This document shows, one piece after another, positions 16,171 to 25,608 of a stretch of DNA of 64,000 nt. Both the position numbers and the translations under genes were made by a program. Positions within the stretch are counted from its first letter, which is position 1. The number at the start of each line of letters is the position of its first letter. The stretch spans positions 62,001-126,000 of the forward strand of contig NZ_JASNWE010000001.1 of NCBI RefSeq assembly GCF_030283145.1, given 5' to 3'. This DNA is from Actinomadura xylanilytica (GTDB taxonomy: Bacteria; Actinomycetota; Actinomycetes; Streptosporangiales; Streptosporangiaceae). The notes under the pieces are model-generated. The model searched no databases. It worked only from the letters and a program-made list of their open reading frames with translations, and was not told the DNA's origin.

Positions 16171-17394
16171 ATGAACCGTTTGACGGCAGCTCCCAGACTC
16201 ACCCGCACAGCGGGGCGCGTCCTCCGCTGTGCGTGCGGGCTGCTGGGTTGCGCGGCCATGGCCGGCGCCCTCTCCTTCGGCGCGCCCGCGCCTGCCGAGG
16301 GCTCGACTCTGGAGGAGCCGAAGCCCCGCAAGTCCATGCCCGACATCTGCCGTCAGCGTCCGTACATCGGCGACTGGAACACGGCGCACATCTGCCGGGA
16401 GGCGTGGCTGGGCCTGTACGGAGGACCATGGGCCATCCCAGAGCACGAAACCGCTACGAGAAAGTCCCACAACGCCGAAAGAACGCCCGAGTCCCGGCAT
16501 CGTCCGTCGCGGCCGCACAGAACGAAACGGCCTCCCTCACCCCGCCGCCCCCCACCCCCACCTCGACGTCCGAGCCGGGTCCCGGCGAACCCTCCCACCC
16601 CGGTACCGGTCCGAGACCCGGAGCAGGCCGACGACCCGGGACAGCAGGCACACTCGCTCCAGCCACTGCTGTTCCTCGGCCTCCTGCTTCCGGCCGCGGC
16701 GGCGATCGGCTTCCCCTTCCGACACCGCATCCTCACGGCGGCCGGAACGGTCTTCCTGGCATCGGAGGCGGCGGCCGAGGCCGCGGACGAGCGGCCCGTC
16801 CGGTTCCTCCACAGGCCCGCGATCGACCCGTTCGCGCTGCCGGCGCTCGGGCTCACCGGGCCGGGCGCCGCCGACACCGCGAGAGTGATCGCCCTGGCCG
16901 CGCTCGAGGGGTACGGCGACAGCGCCCTGGTGGTGATCCCCCGCGACGACGCCACCGCGCTCTTCGGCCTGGCCGAAGACGAGCTGCTCGACGAGAGCAC
17001 GGCCCAGCTGTTCATCCCCGGCAACCTCGACGCCGCGCTGGCCTACCTGGAGACCGAACTGGCCATCCGTCAGGGCGCGTCCTCCCCCGGGACCCGCCGT
17101 CTGCTACTGATGGCCGACTGCGAGAAGGAGGCCGACAGGATCCACGCACTCCAGGCCCGCCACCCCAGTGGCATGTCGGCCGTCCTCCTCGGCGACTGGC
17201 CCGCCGACCAGATCACGGTCGACAACGACGGCCTCGTCGAAACCTCCCCCGCCGTGGCCGGCCACCTGCCCGAACGGCTCCCGGCGATGTCCCGCACCGA
17301 GGCCCGCGACCGCCTCTACGCGACCCTCAGCCGCGACGACCACAACCAGGGCACATCGGGACGCCGCTCAAAACGTGGAGTGAAACGCACCTGA
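16171..17394 (+). CDS. Secreted/membrane protein resembling part of LysM-BTAD proteins
   Basis: The protein is 407 residues. A signal-like hydrophobic segment (residues ~17-38) is followed by a short segment with two Cys (DICRQRPYIGDWNTAHICREAW), a long Arg/Pro linker, a membrane segment near residues 165-195 (LLFLGLLLPAAAAIGF) and a C-terminal domain 'GPGAADTARVIALAALEGYGDSALVVIPRDD', 'FGLAEDELLDE'. By memory, this last domain resembles the middle of large actinobacterial proteins that combine LysM and BTAD domains, but here both those domains are missing. It may be a shortened, divergent or decaying member. The start is supported only by GGGCGAAG upstream. Confidence 0.6.
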   Translation: MNRLTAAPRLTRTAGRVLRCACGLLGCAAMAGALSFGAPAPAEGSTLEEPKPRKSMPDICRQRPYIGDWNTAHICREAWLGLYGGPWAIPEHETATRKSHNAERTPESRHRPSRPHRTKRPPSPRRPPPPPRRPSRVPANPPTPVPVRDPEQADDPGQQAHSLQPLLFLGLLLPAAAAIGFPFRHRILTAAGTVFLASEAAAEAADERPVRFLHRPAIDPFALPALGLTGPGAADTARVIALAALEGYGDSALVVIPRDDATALFGLAEDELLDESTAQLFIPGNLDAALAYLETELAIRQGASSPGTRRLLLMADCEKEADRIHALQARHPSGMSAVLLGDWPADQITVDNDGLVETSPAVAGHLPERLPAMSRTEARDRLYATLSRDDHNQGTSGRRSKRGVKRT

Positions 17395-17453
17395 CCGACA
17401 CCGCCCCCGTCACCCGACCCGGTCGGCTTACACCGCGTCGATACGACGATCGC

Positions 17454-17477
17454 GGCCACGGCCACGGCCACGGCCAC
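17454..17477 (+). repeat. Tandem repeat GGCCAC x4
   Basis: Four perfect copies of the 6-mer GGCCAC lie in the short gap between the truncated membrane protein and the IS remnant. They are probably a slippage product; no function is visible. Confidence 0.7.
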
Positions 17478-17629
17478 CAGATCACACAGCGACACCCCCC
17501 AGCGGCAGCCCCCGACCGTCATCTGAGAGCCCCAACCCACAACTTCAGCGCCGAACCCCTCACCCCCGCCCCGGCGCCATCCGACGAGCCCCCCGGCTGA
17601 TGCGCAGCACCCTCCATTTCCGCGCTGAA

Positions 17630-18358
17630 GACTGTCCCGTAACTACGGGCGATCTTGGTCGTCGAACACCGCCTGGAGCGGATGACCAGTGCGGACCAGG
17701 CCGAGTGGGTGCCGGTGTTCACCAGCCTGTCGGTGCGGCAGTTCCGCAAGCTGGTGCGGATCGTCGTGCATCGAGGCGGGGAGCAGTCCGGGACCGGCCG
17801 CCGGTGGAGTCTGCCGTTCGCCGACCGGGTGTTGCTGTTCACGGAGTACTACCGCACCAACCTGACGCTGCGGTCGGTCGCATTGCAGTTCGGGGTGTCA
17901 AAGTCTGGCGCGCATCGGGTGGTGGACCACTTGGCACCGCTGCGCACCCTGGCTCCGATCGTCAATCGGCATGGCCCGGACACGGCGCTGATCGTGGCCG
18001 GGACGCTGGTGCCCACCCACCACCAGAGCATCACAGCGCCGTCAAGAACCACCGATACTCGGTGAACACGCAGGTGGTCATCGACGCCGACACCCGGATG
18101 ACGGTCGTGGTCGGGAGGCCGGCGCCAGGTGTCCACAATGACTGCACCCCCTACCGCGACTCGGAAACCGAACGGGCCTGTCGCGGCGCGCACGTGATGA
18201 CCCACGGCCAGAGAAACCCGAAGGTCATCGCGCCCTACCGGAGACCCAGTGACGGCGGCGAACTCGCCGGGTGGCAGGTCGAGCCGAACACCGCGCACAA
18301 GCGGGTCCGAGCCCGCACTGTCGCGCTCCTGCACAAGCTCACCATCACCGGCTGCTGA
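17630..18358 (+). mobile_element. Degenerate IS5-family insertion sequence remnant
   Basis: The left end GACTGTCCCGTAA (17630-17642) looks like the inverted-repeat tip of actinobacterial IS5-type elements and is followed after 13 bp by the transposase frame. No matching right end (TTACGGGACAGTC) is found downstream, and the transposase C-terminus is missing, so the element is truncated on the right and immobile. The right limit given is simply the end of the last transposase-like frame. Confidence 0.65.
17655..18358 (+). pseudogene. IS5-type transposase, frameshifted and truncated
   Basis: The N-terminal part (17655 to about 18030) contains the HTH module of this transposase type ('LPFADRVLLFTEYYRTNLTLRSVALQFGVSKSGAHRVVD'). 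The DDE domain then continues in another frame from about 18030 ('KNHRYSVNTQVVIDADTRMTVVVGRPAPGVHNDC', then 'HKRVRARTVALLHKL'). The first catalytic Asp, expected in 'VDGTLVPT', is Ala here (VAGTLVPT). The end of the DDE domain is absent. Frameshift, active-site loss and truncation all argue that it is dead. Confidence 0.85.
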
Positions 18359-18514
18359 CAGCAGCACCCCAGAAGCAGCGTCCTGCCATCGCTTCCAGTG
18401 CCTCGGTGCCACAACGCCCGGCGACCGCCAAGGATCCGAAGCGCATCGCAGCCGGGTCAACCTGCCCGAGGCGCTCCCGATGTCCGGGACGAGGAAGATC
18501 GTTAGACTCCATCG

Positions 18515-19459
18515 ATGTTTCAGAGCAGTCGCCTGCCGTCAGGATCGGACATCTGCGATCTGGACGCCGTCACCGTTCGCGACGAGACCAGGGTCGTGTG
18601 CGTCACCGGCGACGGCAAGGCCTGGTCCTGGGACCCCTCGTGTGATCACTGGACTTCTCGGTCGCTCCCGCCGGCCTATGAGGACTACCCGGACGCCGAG
18701 GCCGATCTGGACTGCGCGTCGGCCGGGGTTCACCAGGGCCGGGTCATCCTCGCAGGTGGCAGCGAAAACCATGGCTTTGCCGCCTGGGATCTCGATGGCG
18801 GCGCCGTTCTGCGGACGACCTCCCAAGATGAGGACGACTGTCCGCTGTGGTCGGTGACCTCCTTCGAAGTGGACGGGCAGCTGTGGTTCGCCTGCGGCGG
18901 CGCGTCCAACCCGGTGGTCGGACTGTGGGAGCCTTCCGGCGGTGAGCTGGTGGAGTTGGACAACGACCACCAGGACGGCATCCTCTCCCTGGCCGCCGGA
19001 CGATTGGGTGATCTCCCGGTGCTGGCGGCGGGTGGCTTCGATCGCCTGGTCACCCTGTGGGACCTGCGTTCGCGCGAGCGGATCGCCACCTTCTCCAAGG
19101 CGGGAGGCAAGGTGTGGGCCCTGGCTCTGACCTCCCTCGACCGCCATCCGATCGTGGTGGGCGGTGTGGAGAGCGGTGACCTGTACGTGTGGGATGCCGA
19201 CGGTTCGCTCGTGAAGAGCCTGAACTGCCACGACGAGCGCATCATGAGTATGGACGCCGCTGTGGTCGACGACCGCACCATCGCGATCACCGCCGCAAAC
19301 GACGGAACCGTGCGCACCTGGGATCTGGCCGAAGGCAACCAGTCCGGCGACGTCCTCGACAGCGACAACACCAAAGTCCTGATCACCCGGTTCGGCGTCC
19401 GCCAGGTGGCCTTGGCCGGTGGCAGGGAGGGGACCATCCGGGGCTGGTACCTGTCGTGA
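18515..19459 (+). CDS. WD40 repeat protein
   Basis: The 314-residue protein consists of about seven WD40-like blades, seen from repeats such as 'GFAAWDLDGG', 'VVGLWEPSGG', 'LVTLWDLRSRERI', 'DLYVWDADGSLV' and 'TVRTWDLAEGN', spaced about 40-45 residues. It should fold as a beta-propeller scaffold for protein contacts. Unlike many actinobacterial WD40 proteins it is not fused to an NTPase, kinase or HTH domain. There is no signal peptide. The ATG at 18515 has only a weak ribosome site. It lies just after a dead IS and before a gene-poor stretch, so it may be an acquired or orphaned gene. Confidence 0.85.
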   Translation: MFQSSRLPSGSDICDLDAVTVRDETRVVCVTGDGKAWSWDPSCDHWTSRSLPPAYEDYPDAEADLDCASAGVHQGRVILAGGSENHGFAAWDLDGGAVLRTTSQDEDDCPLWSVTSFEVDGQLWFACGGASNPVVGLWEPSGGELVELDNDHQDGILSLAAGRLGDLPVLAAGGFDRLVTLWDLRSRERIATFSKAGGKVWALALTSLDRHPIVVGGVESGDLYVWDADGSLVKSLNCHDERIMSMDAAVVDDRTIAITAANDGTVRTWDLAEGNQSGDVLDSDNTKVLITRFGVRQVALAGGREGTIRGWYLS

Positions 19460-20243
19460 CCCCATGGGAATGGCGACTGCCCGCCGACCACAACGTCGCT
19501 GACGACGGGGGGAACCTCAGCCGCGGGTTCGTCCGCCGGCAACAGCACCCAGATCAGGTCGGAACGTCGGCGCCTGCACCCAATCAACACGTCTTGTCAT
19601 CACGCGACACCCTCACCTCCAATGAGCCATTCAGCGAACAACCCACACCCCGCAGGCCTCCCCGCTCCGCCCCCGTCCAAAAAGCCCCCCAAGAAACGCT
19701 CGCACGAGCCCACCGCCAGGAGCCGATACTGCCCACCCCAAGACGCATACGTAAATCCACAGCGCCCCACGCATTCCCAAGAGACACCAGCAGATATCCA
19801 AAACGCGCGCACATAGACGCCCTTGCCACCGCACGCGCCCTCGAGCCCCCAGCCGCGCGCCGTCGCCCGGCCCCCGCCGTCGCCCCGCACCGCCCCGCAC
19901 CGCACCGCACCGCACCGCACCGCACCGCCGCCAGAACGCCAGACAAATACGGCGCACTGGGTCGTTTTCATCCTCTTGCGGGGAGTGTCGATCACGCGTG
20001 ATCACGCTGTCGGTGTTCAGCGGCTTCGTCGAAGCGTTGTGGCACTGCTGTCACCCCGTTCCCCCAAGCTCACTGCGGCCCCGGCAACGACCACGAAGGA
20101 CGGACGGCACCTGCTGGTCCGGAACGGCGCCCTCATCGCCACCGGCCGGGTGCAGGCCGACTGCCCCACCACTCGGGCGGGACCGGATCCACAGCGCCGG
20201 GCGTGAGTTGTCGATGATCGCGGGTGGCCGCGTTCCGGCCGGC
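19460..20243. other. Gene-poor region, 784 bp
   Basis: No reading frame here is convincing; translations are Pro/Arg/Ala-rich and lack ribosome sites. Local base composition varies (C-rich on the plus strand near 19640-19930) and a CGCAC tandem repeat is present. The region may be decayed DNA near the IS remnant. Confidence 0.5.
19896..19925 (+). repeat. Tandem repeat CGCAC x6
   Basis: Six perfect copies of the 5-mer CGCAC, with one further copy and a degenerate unit immediately before (19886-19895). The array lies in non-coding DNA and looks like a microsatellite created by slippage. Confidence 0.85.
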
Positions 20244-21020
20244 TCAGAGGGCGTGATGACCGGTGACGGCGCGGGCTTCGGCCAAGGCCCGCAGAGCGCG
20301 GGTCGCCGGGGCCGTCTCGGGTGGTTCGTCGACATCGCGGTCGACATAGGCGGTACACCGCAGGAGCCAGCCGCGGACCACGTCCTCGATCTGGGCCTCT
20401 TCACGGCGGGCCTTGGCAAGGGCGGCGAGGCGCCGGTCCTCCCGGACCCGGTCCGCCAGGCCCTGGTCGGCGCCAAGGCCCCGGACGTCGGGTAGCGCAT
20501 ACCGGCCGAGCTGGTCCTTGGCCAGGTCGCGTTCTGCCGCGATCCGCTCGAAGGTCCGTTTGGGCCAGCCGAGGACCTTCGCGGCGGACCGAGCATCCAC
20601 AGTGTCCGCCATCTTTCCCTTGCGCGCCGCGACGATGTCGGACACCGATCCCGGATCGAGGCCGTCCAGATCCCGCAGCAGGTACACGGGATAGTCCCGG
20701 TATCGGCTGATCACCTTGAGCCGGCCGTGGGCCACCAGCATCTCGATGTCCGCCCGTTCGACGTCCAGCCCCAGCGCGGCGGCGACGCGGTCCGCCGCAC
20801 GGCCGGCTCCGATGGGCGGGTCCGCGCCGAAGGCGGCGGCGATCCGGGCGGCGGCTCCGGCACACTCCTCTGACACTCGGGCGGACCAACGGCCGCCCTC
20901 AAGGTCGGGTCCGGGAAGCATCCCTTGCTCCCAGCCCAGCCGGACCTGCCAACCGGACAGGCCGAGCTTCCTGGCGAACTGCCGGATCCCGTGATCGTTG
21001 GCGCTGATCTCCGTCGTCAT
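20244..21020 (-). CDS. Unrecognised putative DNA-binding protein
   Basis: This 258-residue, mostly helical protein has two segments that look like HTH units: the N-terminal 'IRQFARKLGLSGWQVRLGWEQGMLPGPD' (about residues 12-40, MerR/excisionase-like) and 'DARSAAKVLGWPKRTFERIAAERDLAKDQLGRYALPDV' (about residues 142-180). Between them lies a beta-like stretch 'LKVISRYRDYPVYLLRDLDGLD'. I do not know the family. The function is inferred as DNA binding only. The ATG has GAGGAGG upstream. The leader element shared with the two paralogues at 14660 and 25609 lies 95 nt before its start. Confidence 0.7.
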   Translation of the reverse strand: MTTEISANDHGIRQFARKLGLSGWQVRLGWEQGMLPGPDLEGGRWSARVSEECAGAAARIAAAFGADPPIGAGRAADRVAAALGLDVERADIEMLVAHGRLKVISRYRDYPVYLLRDLDGLDPGSVSDIVAARKGKMADTVDARSAAKVLGWPKRTFERIAAERDLAKDQLGRYALPDVRGLGADQGLADRVREDRRLAALAKARREEAQIEDVVRGWLLRCTAYVDRDVDEPPETAPATRALRALAEARAVTGHHAL

Positions 21021-21350
21021 CGTCGTGCCTCCTCAGGCTCGTGTGAACGGCTGACGGGCAACAGCCTGGTCCGGTCGGAACGACGGGAGAAGTGGAACGA
21101 GATTCTGTGGATAACGTTCAGCGCATTCTGATCATGAGATGAACTCCGGAGACGCGGCATTTCTTCGCGTGGCCGCCGTGTCGGCCCGTGTCCGGCCCAG
21201 CGCCAGGGCTTCGGCAGCACATCTGCGGTCACCACCGCGACCGCACCGCACTCGGCGGCTGGAGGCGACGATCGTACGATCTCCTCAGCCGCAGCGGCGG
21301 ATGCCGCCGCGGTCCCTGTGCACGTGGTGGCGCATGCCAGGCTGAACGGC
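21021..21350. other. Divergent intergenic region, 330 bp, with leader copy C
   Basis: This gap separates the leftward putative DNA-binding gene from the rightward aldo/keto reductase. It contains the shared leader (copy C, minus strand) and no gene that I can support. Confidence 0.5.
21086..21115 (-). promoter_or_regulatory. Shared leader element, copy C (GTTATCCACAGAAT core)
   Basis: Read on the minus strand from 21115, this copy is identical to the 25513 copy at 23 of the first 26 bases, including GTTATCCACAGAAT and CGTTC. It begins 95 nt before the ATG at 21020. It contains a perfect E. coli-type DnaA box sequence (TTATCCACA). Confidence 0.65.
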
Positions 21351-22289
21351 ATGAGCGGATTGCAGCGATTGGGCGTCGGGCTGGCGGCACTGGGCCGTCC
21401 GGCGTACATCAACGTGGGCCGATCGAGCGAACTGCCCTTCGGGCGCAGTCCGGACGGGCTCCGCCAGGCCACCTGGGACGTCCTCGACGCCGCGTACGCC
21501 GCGGGCATCAGGTGGGTGGACACGGCGCGTTCGTACGGACGGGCCGAGGAGTTCCTGGGCGAGTGGCTCTCCATCCGGGCTCCTGCGGACATCACCGTGT
21601 CCAGCAAATGGGGATACACCTACGTCGGCGGCTGGCGGGTGGACGCTCCAGTACACGAGGTCAAGGAACACAGCGTGAGCCGCTACCGCGCCCAGTACAA
21701 GGAGACCCGTGGACTGCTCAACGGGCGTCTCGCGGTCTATCAGGTGCATTCCCTCACCATGGACAGTCCGTTGTTCGAGGACGTTCCATTGCAGGAGGCC
21801 ATTGCCGAGGCCGCGGCAGAGGGGGTCCGGGTCGGGTTCTCAACATCCGGCGCCGCACAGGCCGACACCATCCGGAGAGCCCTCGAACTGGAGGTTGCCG
21901 GGCAGCGGCTCTTCACCACCGTCCAGTCCACCTGGAACGTTCTCGAGACGTCAGCGGGCGATGCGCTTTGTGAGGCGCACGACGAGGGGCTGCACGTCCT
22001 GCTGAAGGAGGTGATGGCCAACGGGAAACTGGCGGTGCGGCCTCCTCAGGCCCTCCGACGTATGGCGTTCGAGAACTGCACGCGGCCGGACGCGCTGGCC
22101 GTCGCCGCCGCCCTGAGCAGGTCATGGGCGGACACCATCCTCATCGGTGCCGCCAGCACGGCGCAGCTGGCGTCGAACCTTGAGGGAGCGACCGTGCTGC
22201 TCACCGAGCCGGACCTGGAGGAGCTGGCGGCGCTGTGCCTGCCGCCGACCCGATACTGGTCGGACCGGGCGGCGCTGCCCTGGACCTGA
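21351..22289 (+). CDS. Aldo/keto reductase
   Basis: A 312-residue (beta/alpha)8 oxidoreductase of the AKR superfamily. Visible parts: 'WDVLDAAYAAGIRWVDTARSYGRAEEFLGEW' (Asp, and Tyr of the catalytic tetrad), 'TVSSKWGY' (catalytic Lys), 'YQVHSL' (active-site His), and the C-terminal 'DTILIGAASTAQLASNL' NADPH-binding loop. It should reduce a carbonyl using NADPH; the substrate is unknown. The ATG at 21351 is chosen over the GTG at 21318 because homology to the family begins right after it ('LQRLGVGLAALGRP'). Ribosome site is weak. Confidence 0.9.
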   Translation: MSGLQRLGVGLAALGRPAYINVGRSSELPFGRSPDGLRQATWDVLDAAYAAGIRWVDTARSYGRAEEFLGEWLSIRAPADITVSSKWGYTYVGGWRVDAPVHEVKEHSVSRYRAQYKETRGLLNGRLAVYQVHSLTMDSPLFEDVPLQEAIAEAAAEGVRVGFSTSGAAQADTIRRALELEVAGQRLFTTVQSTWNVLETSAGDALCEAHDEGLHVLLKEVMANGKLAVRPPQALRRMAFENCTRPDALAVAAALSRSWADTILIGAASTAQLASNLEGATVLLTEPDLEELAALCLPPTRYWSDRAALPWT

Positions 22290-22374
22290 CGACCGGAACG
22301 GCGCGGTTCCAGAGGCGGACGGGCGGACGAGCCGGTCGTGGCACGATGAAGCGCGCCCACCATGATCGGATTCC

Positions 22375-23280
22375 GTGCCCATGCAGTCGCCGCCCCCAAG
22401 AGTCCCGCCGACGATCGGCCCCTACCGCGTGATCGCGCGGCTCGGATCTGGAGGCATGGGCGAGGTCTTCCTCGCCACCTCGCAGAGCCGCCGGCTGGTC
22501 GCCGTGAAGGTCATCAGGCCGGAGCATGTGGGCGATCCGCGCTGGCGGGACCGTTTCCGCCAAGAGGTGACCTCCGCGCGGTCGGTCAGCGGCTTCTACA
22601 CGGCACCCGTCGTCGACGCCGATCCGGACGCCGACGAGCCATGGCTCGCGACGCAGTACATCCGCGGGGTCAGCCTGGCGGAGGCCGTGCGGGAGAAGGG
22701 GCCGCTGCCGGAACAGGCCGCGTGCCGGCTGGGCGCGGGCCTCGCCGAGGCCCTCATCGCGATCCACCAGGCCGGGATCGTGCATCGGGACCTCAAACCC
22801 TCGAACGTCCTGCTCGCCGCAGACGGCCCGAGGGTCATCGACTTCGGCATCGCCCGCCCCCTCGGGGCGCTTCCGCTGTCGCGCACGGAAATCCTCGGTA
22901 CCCCCGCGTACATGTCTCCCGAGCAGGCGCTGGGGGACGCCGTGACGCCCCAGAGCGACGTGTTCTCCCTGGGCGCGACGCTCGTGTGCGCGGCCACAGG
23001 CGCCGCCCCCTTCGGGACGGATCACAAGGTGCGCGGACGCATCGTGCACGGCGAGCCCGACCTCAGCCGGTTGCCCGACCCGCTACGCGGCCTGGTCACC
23101 CGGTGCCTCCTGAAAGAACCGCAGGAACGCCCGTCTCCTGAGCAGGTTCTCACCGCGCTCTCGACGCTGCTGGACGCCCACTACGGCGAGGAGTGGCTGC
23201 CCGCCGACGTCGAGGCGCTCATCGGAGCCCAGGACCAGACGCTGGTCCAAGCCACCGCGGAGTTGCCACCGCTTGGCTAA
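22375..23280 (+). CDS. Cytoplasmic Ser/Thr protein kinase
   Basis: This 301-residue protein is a bacterial PknB-type kinase domain with little else: glycine loop LGSGGMGEVF (residues ~24-33), VAVKVI (ATP Lys), HRDLKPSNVLL (catalytic loop), DFGIAR (Mg-binding), and GTPAYMSPEQ (activation segment end). There is no membrane segment or sensor domain, only a short tail after residue 265, so it probably works in the cytosol and needs a separate signal input. The start is uncertain: GTG 22375 or ATG 22381, neither with a clear ribosome site. It follows the reductase by 85 bp. Confidence 0.9.
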   Translation: MPMQSPPPRVPPTIGPYRVIARLGSGGMGEVFLATSQSRRLVAVKVIRPEHVGDPRWRDRFRQEVTSARSVSGFYTAPVVDADPDADEPWLATQYIRGVSLAEAVREKGPLPEQAACRLGAGLAEALIAIHQAGIVHRDLKPSNVLLAADGPRVIDFGIARPLGALPLSRTEILGTPAYMSPEQALGDAVTPQSDVFSLGATLVCAATGAAPFGTDHKVRGRIVHGEPDLSRLPDPLRGLVTRCLLKEPQERPSPEQVLTALSTLLDAHYGEEWLPADVEALIGAQDQTLVQATAELPPLG

Positions 23281-23341
23281 AAGACACGCCGCGCAGGGCG
23301 TTTCCTGTCAGTGTCTCCCTCGTGCGCCCGCGGGGTTCCTG

Positions 23342-24004
23342 CTAACGGGCGCCTTCCGCGAGGCTGTCCCAGAACGCGGTCTCGTAGACGTGAAGCAGTC
23401 GGGCGGCACGCACGACCTCTTCAGGATCGTCGCCCGCCTCGAGCCCTCCGGCGATGACCGCCATCGCCTGGCCCTCGAAACCGGGGGGCGGTTCCGCGAA
23501 GAATTCGAAGAAACCGACGTCCGCCTCGCTGAAGCCGTAGCGGGCTCGCAGGGCCGCGGCCGTACGACCGCAGTACGAGCCCCACTCCTCAAGGTTGGCG
23601 AGCATCGCCAGAGCTACCTCGCTCGCCGTTCCGAAGGCGGCGCGCTGCGCCAGAAAGGCGGGGTACGCCTGAGCGAAGGGACGCGGCTCGTGGGCCCTGA
23701 GATCCTTCTCACTCTCCCCGAGGGATTCAGCGAAGTTCTGAAGCAATACCAGGGCCTGCGCCTCCCCCTGCGCAAGCGAGAGGAAGAGCGTTCCGGCCGG
23801 CGGGTCCGGATAGCGAGAGGCCAGCAGAGCGAAGCTGCGCCGGTCGCTGCCGACGATCCGATATTCCTCTCCTGCCAGCGAGGCCAGGCGTTCACGGGGA
23901 ATCTCACCGGCTTCGAGGAGGTCGAGGAACCGGTTGCCGGACGCGGCGGCGGCGATGTCCTCACGTGCTCGCACGACGAGCTCATCAGCATTGTGACGGG
24001 TCAT
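23342..24004 (-). CDS. TenA/PqqC-like (heme oxygenase fold) protein
   Basis: A 220-residue all-helical protein resembling the TenA/THI-4/PqqC family: 'LLEAGEIPRERLASLAGEEYRIVGSDRRSFALLASRY', then 'ESEKDLRAHEPRPFAQAYPAFL' and 'YGFSEADVGFFEFFAEPPPGFEGQAMAVI'. True TenA hydrolyses aminopyrimidines for thiamine salvage using a Cys, which I do not see at the expected place, so the function is open. The ATG at 24004 is preferred over an earlier in-frame start because the family homology begins near it. It is divergent from citrate synthase. Confidence 0.75.
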   Translation of the reverse strand: MTRHNADELVVRAREDIAAAASGNRFLDLLEAGEIPRERLASLAGEEYRIVGSDRRSFALLASRYPDPPAGTLFLSLAQGEAQALVLLQNFAESLGESEKDLRAHEPRPFAQAYPAFLAQRAAFGTASEVALAMLANLEEWGSYCGRTAAALRARYGFSEADVGFFEFFAEPPPGFEGQAMAVIAGGLEAGDDPEEVVRAARLLHVYETAFWDSLAEGAR

Positions 24005-24129
24005 GCACTCAGAGCAACACCCGGGGGCGCCCTCCGTCAACGAACCCACCGCGGATTAACCTGCACGATCACGTGGATACGATGCCAAGAGTAACGTCTA
24101 CGCAGGTGTGGACGGAGTTGGGAGCGAGC

Positions 24130-25413
<1,284 letters not shown>

Positions 25414-25512
25414 CCGCCACGGCGACGCCGAGCCGTCGTACGTGACGGACCACGGCGCATAGGGCCGGACACCGGGATGATCTCCCCGGTGCCCGGCCCT
25501 TGCCGATCCGGA

Positions 25513-25542
25513 GTTATCCACAGAATTCCGTTCTACTTCCGT
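25513..25542 (+). promoter_or_regulatory. Shared leader element, copy B (GTTATCCACAGAAT core)
   Basis: GTTATCCACAGAATTCCGTT and the following CTACTT match copies at 21115 (minus, 23/26) and 14562 (19/26). It begins 96 nt before the ATG of the second paralogue. Conservation between genes that are 11 kb and 4 kb apart, at the same spacing, shows it is not part of a coding sequence. Confidence 0.65.
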
Positions 25543-25608
25543 CCTCCGTGGCCCCGGTCGAGCCTTGATGGCACACGCCGTTCCGGCGACCGGCCACAGG
25601 AGGCTCGC

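Noticed and set aside
19622-19816. Possible 64-residue gene on the plus strand
   Set aside because: The translation is low complexity (Pro/Lys/Ser) and base use at third positions does not match the window. No ribosome site.
19896-19925. CRISPR array
   Set aside because: The CGCAC repeats are 5-mers without spacers, and no cas1/cas2 gene is near. The Cas4-like nuclease at 42158 has no CRISPR partner either.
25513-25525. DnaA-box sequence TTATCCACA as a sign of a replication origin
   Set aside because: There are only three related sites, each alone and 95-98 nt before a gene. An origin would show a dense cluster of boxes next to dnaA/dnaN; these genes are absent.
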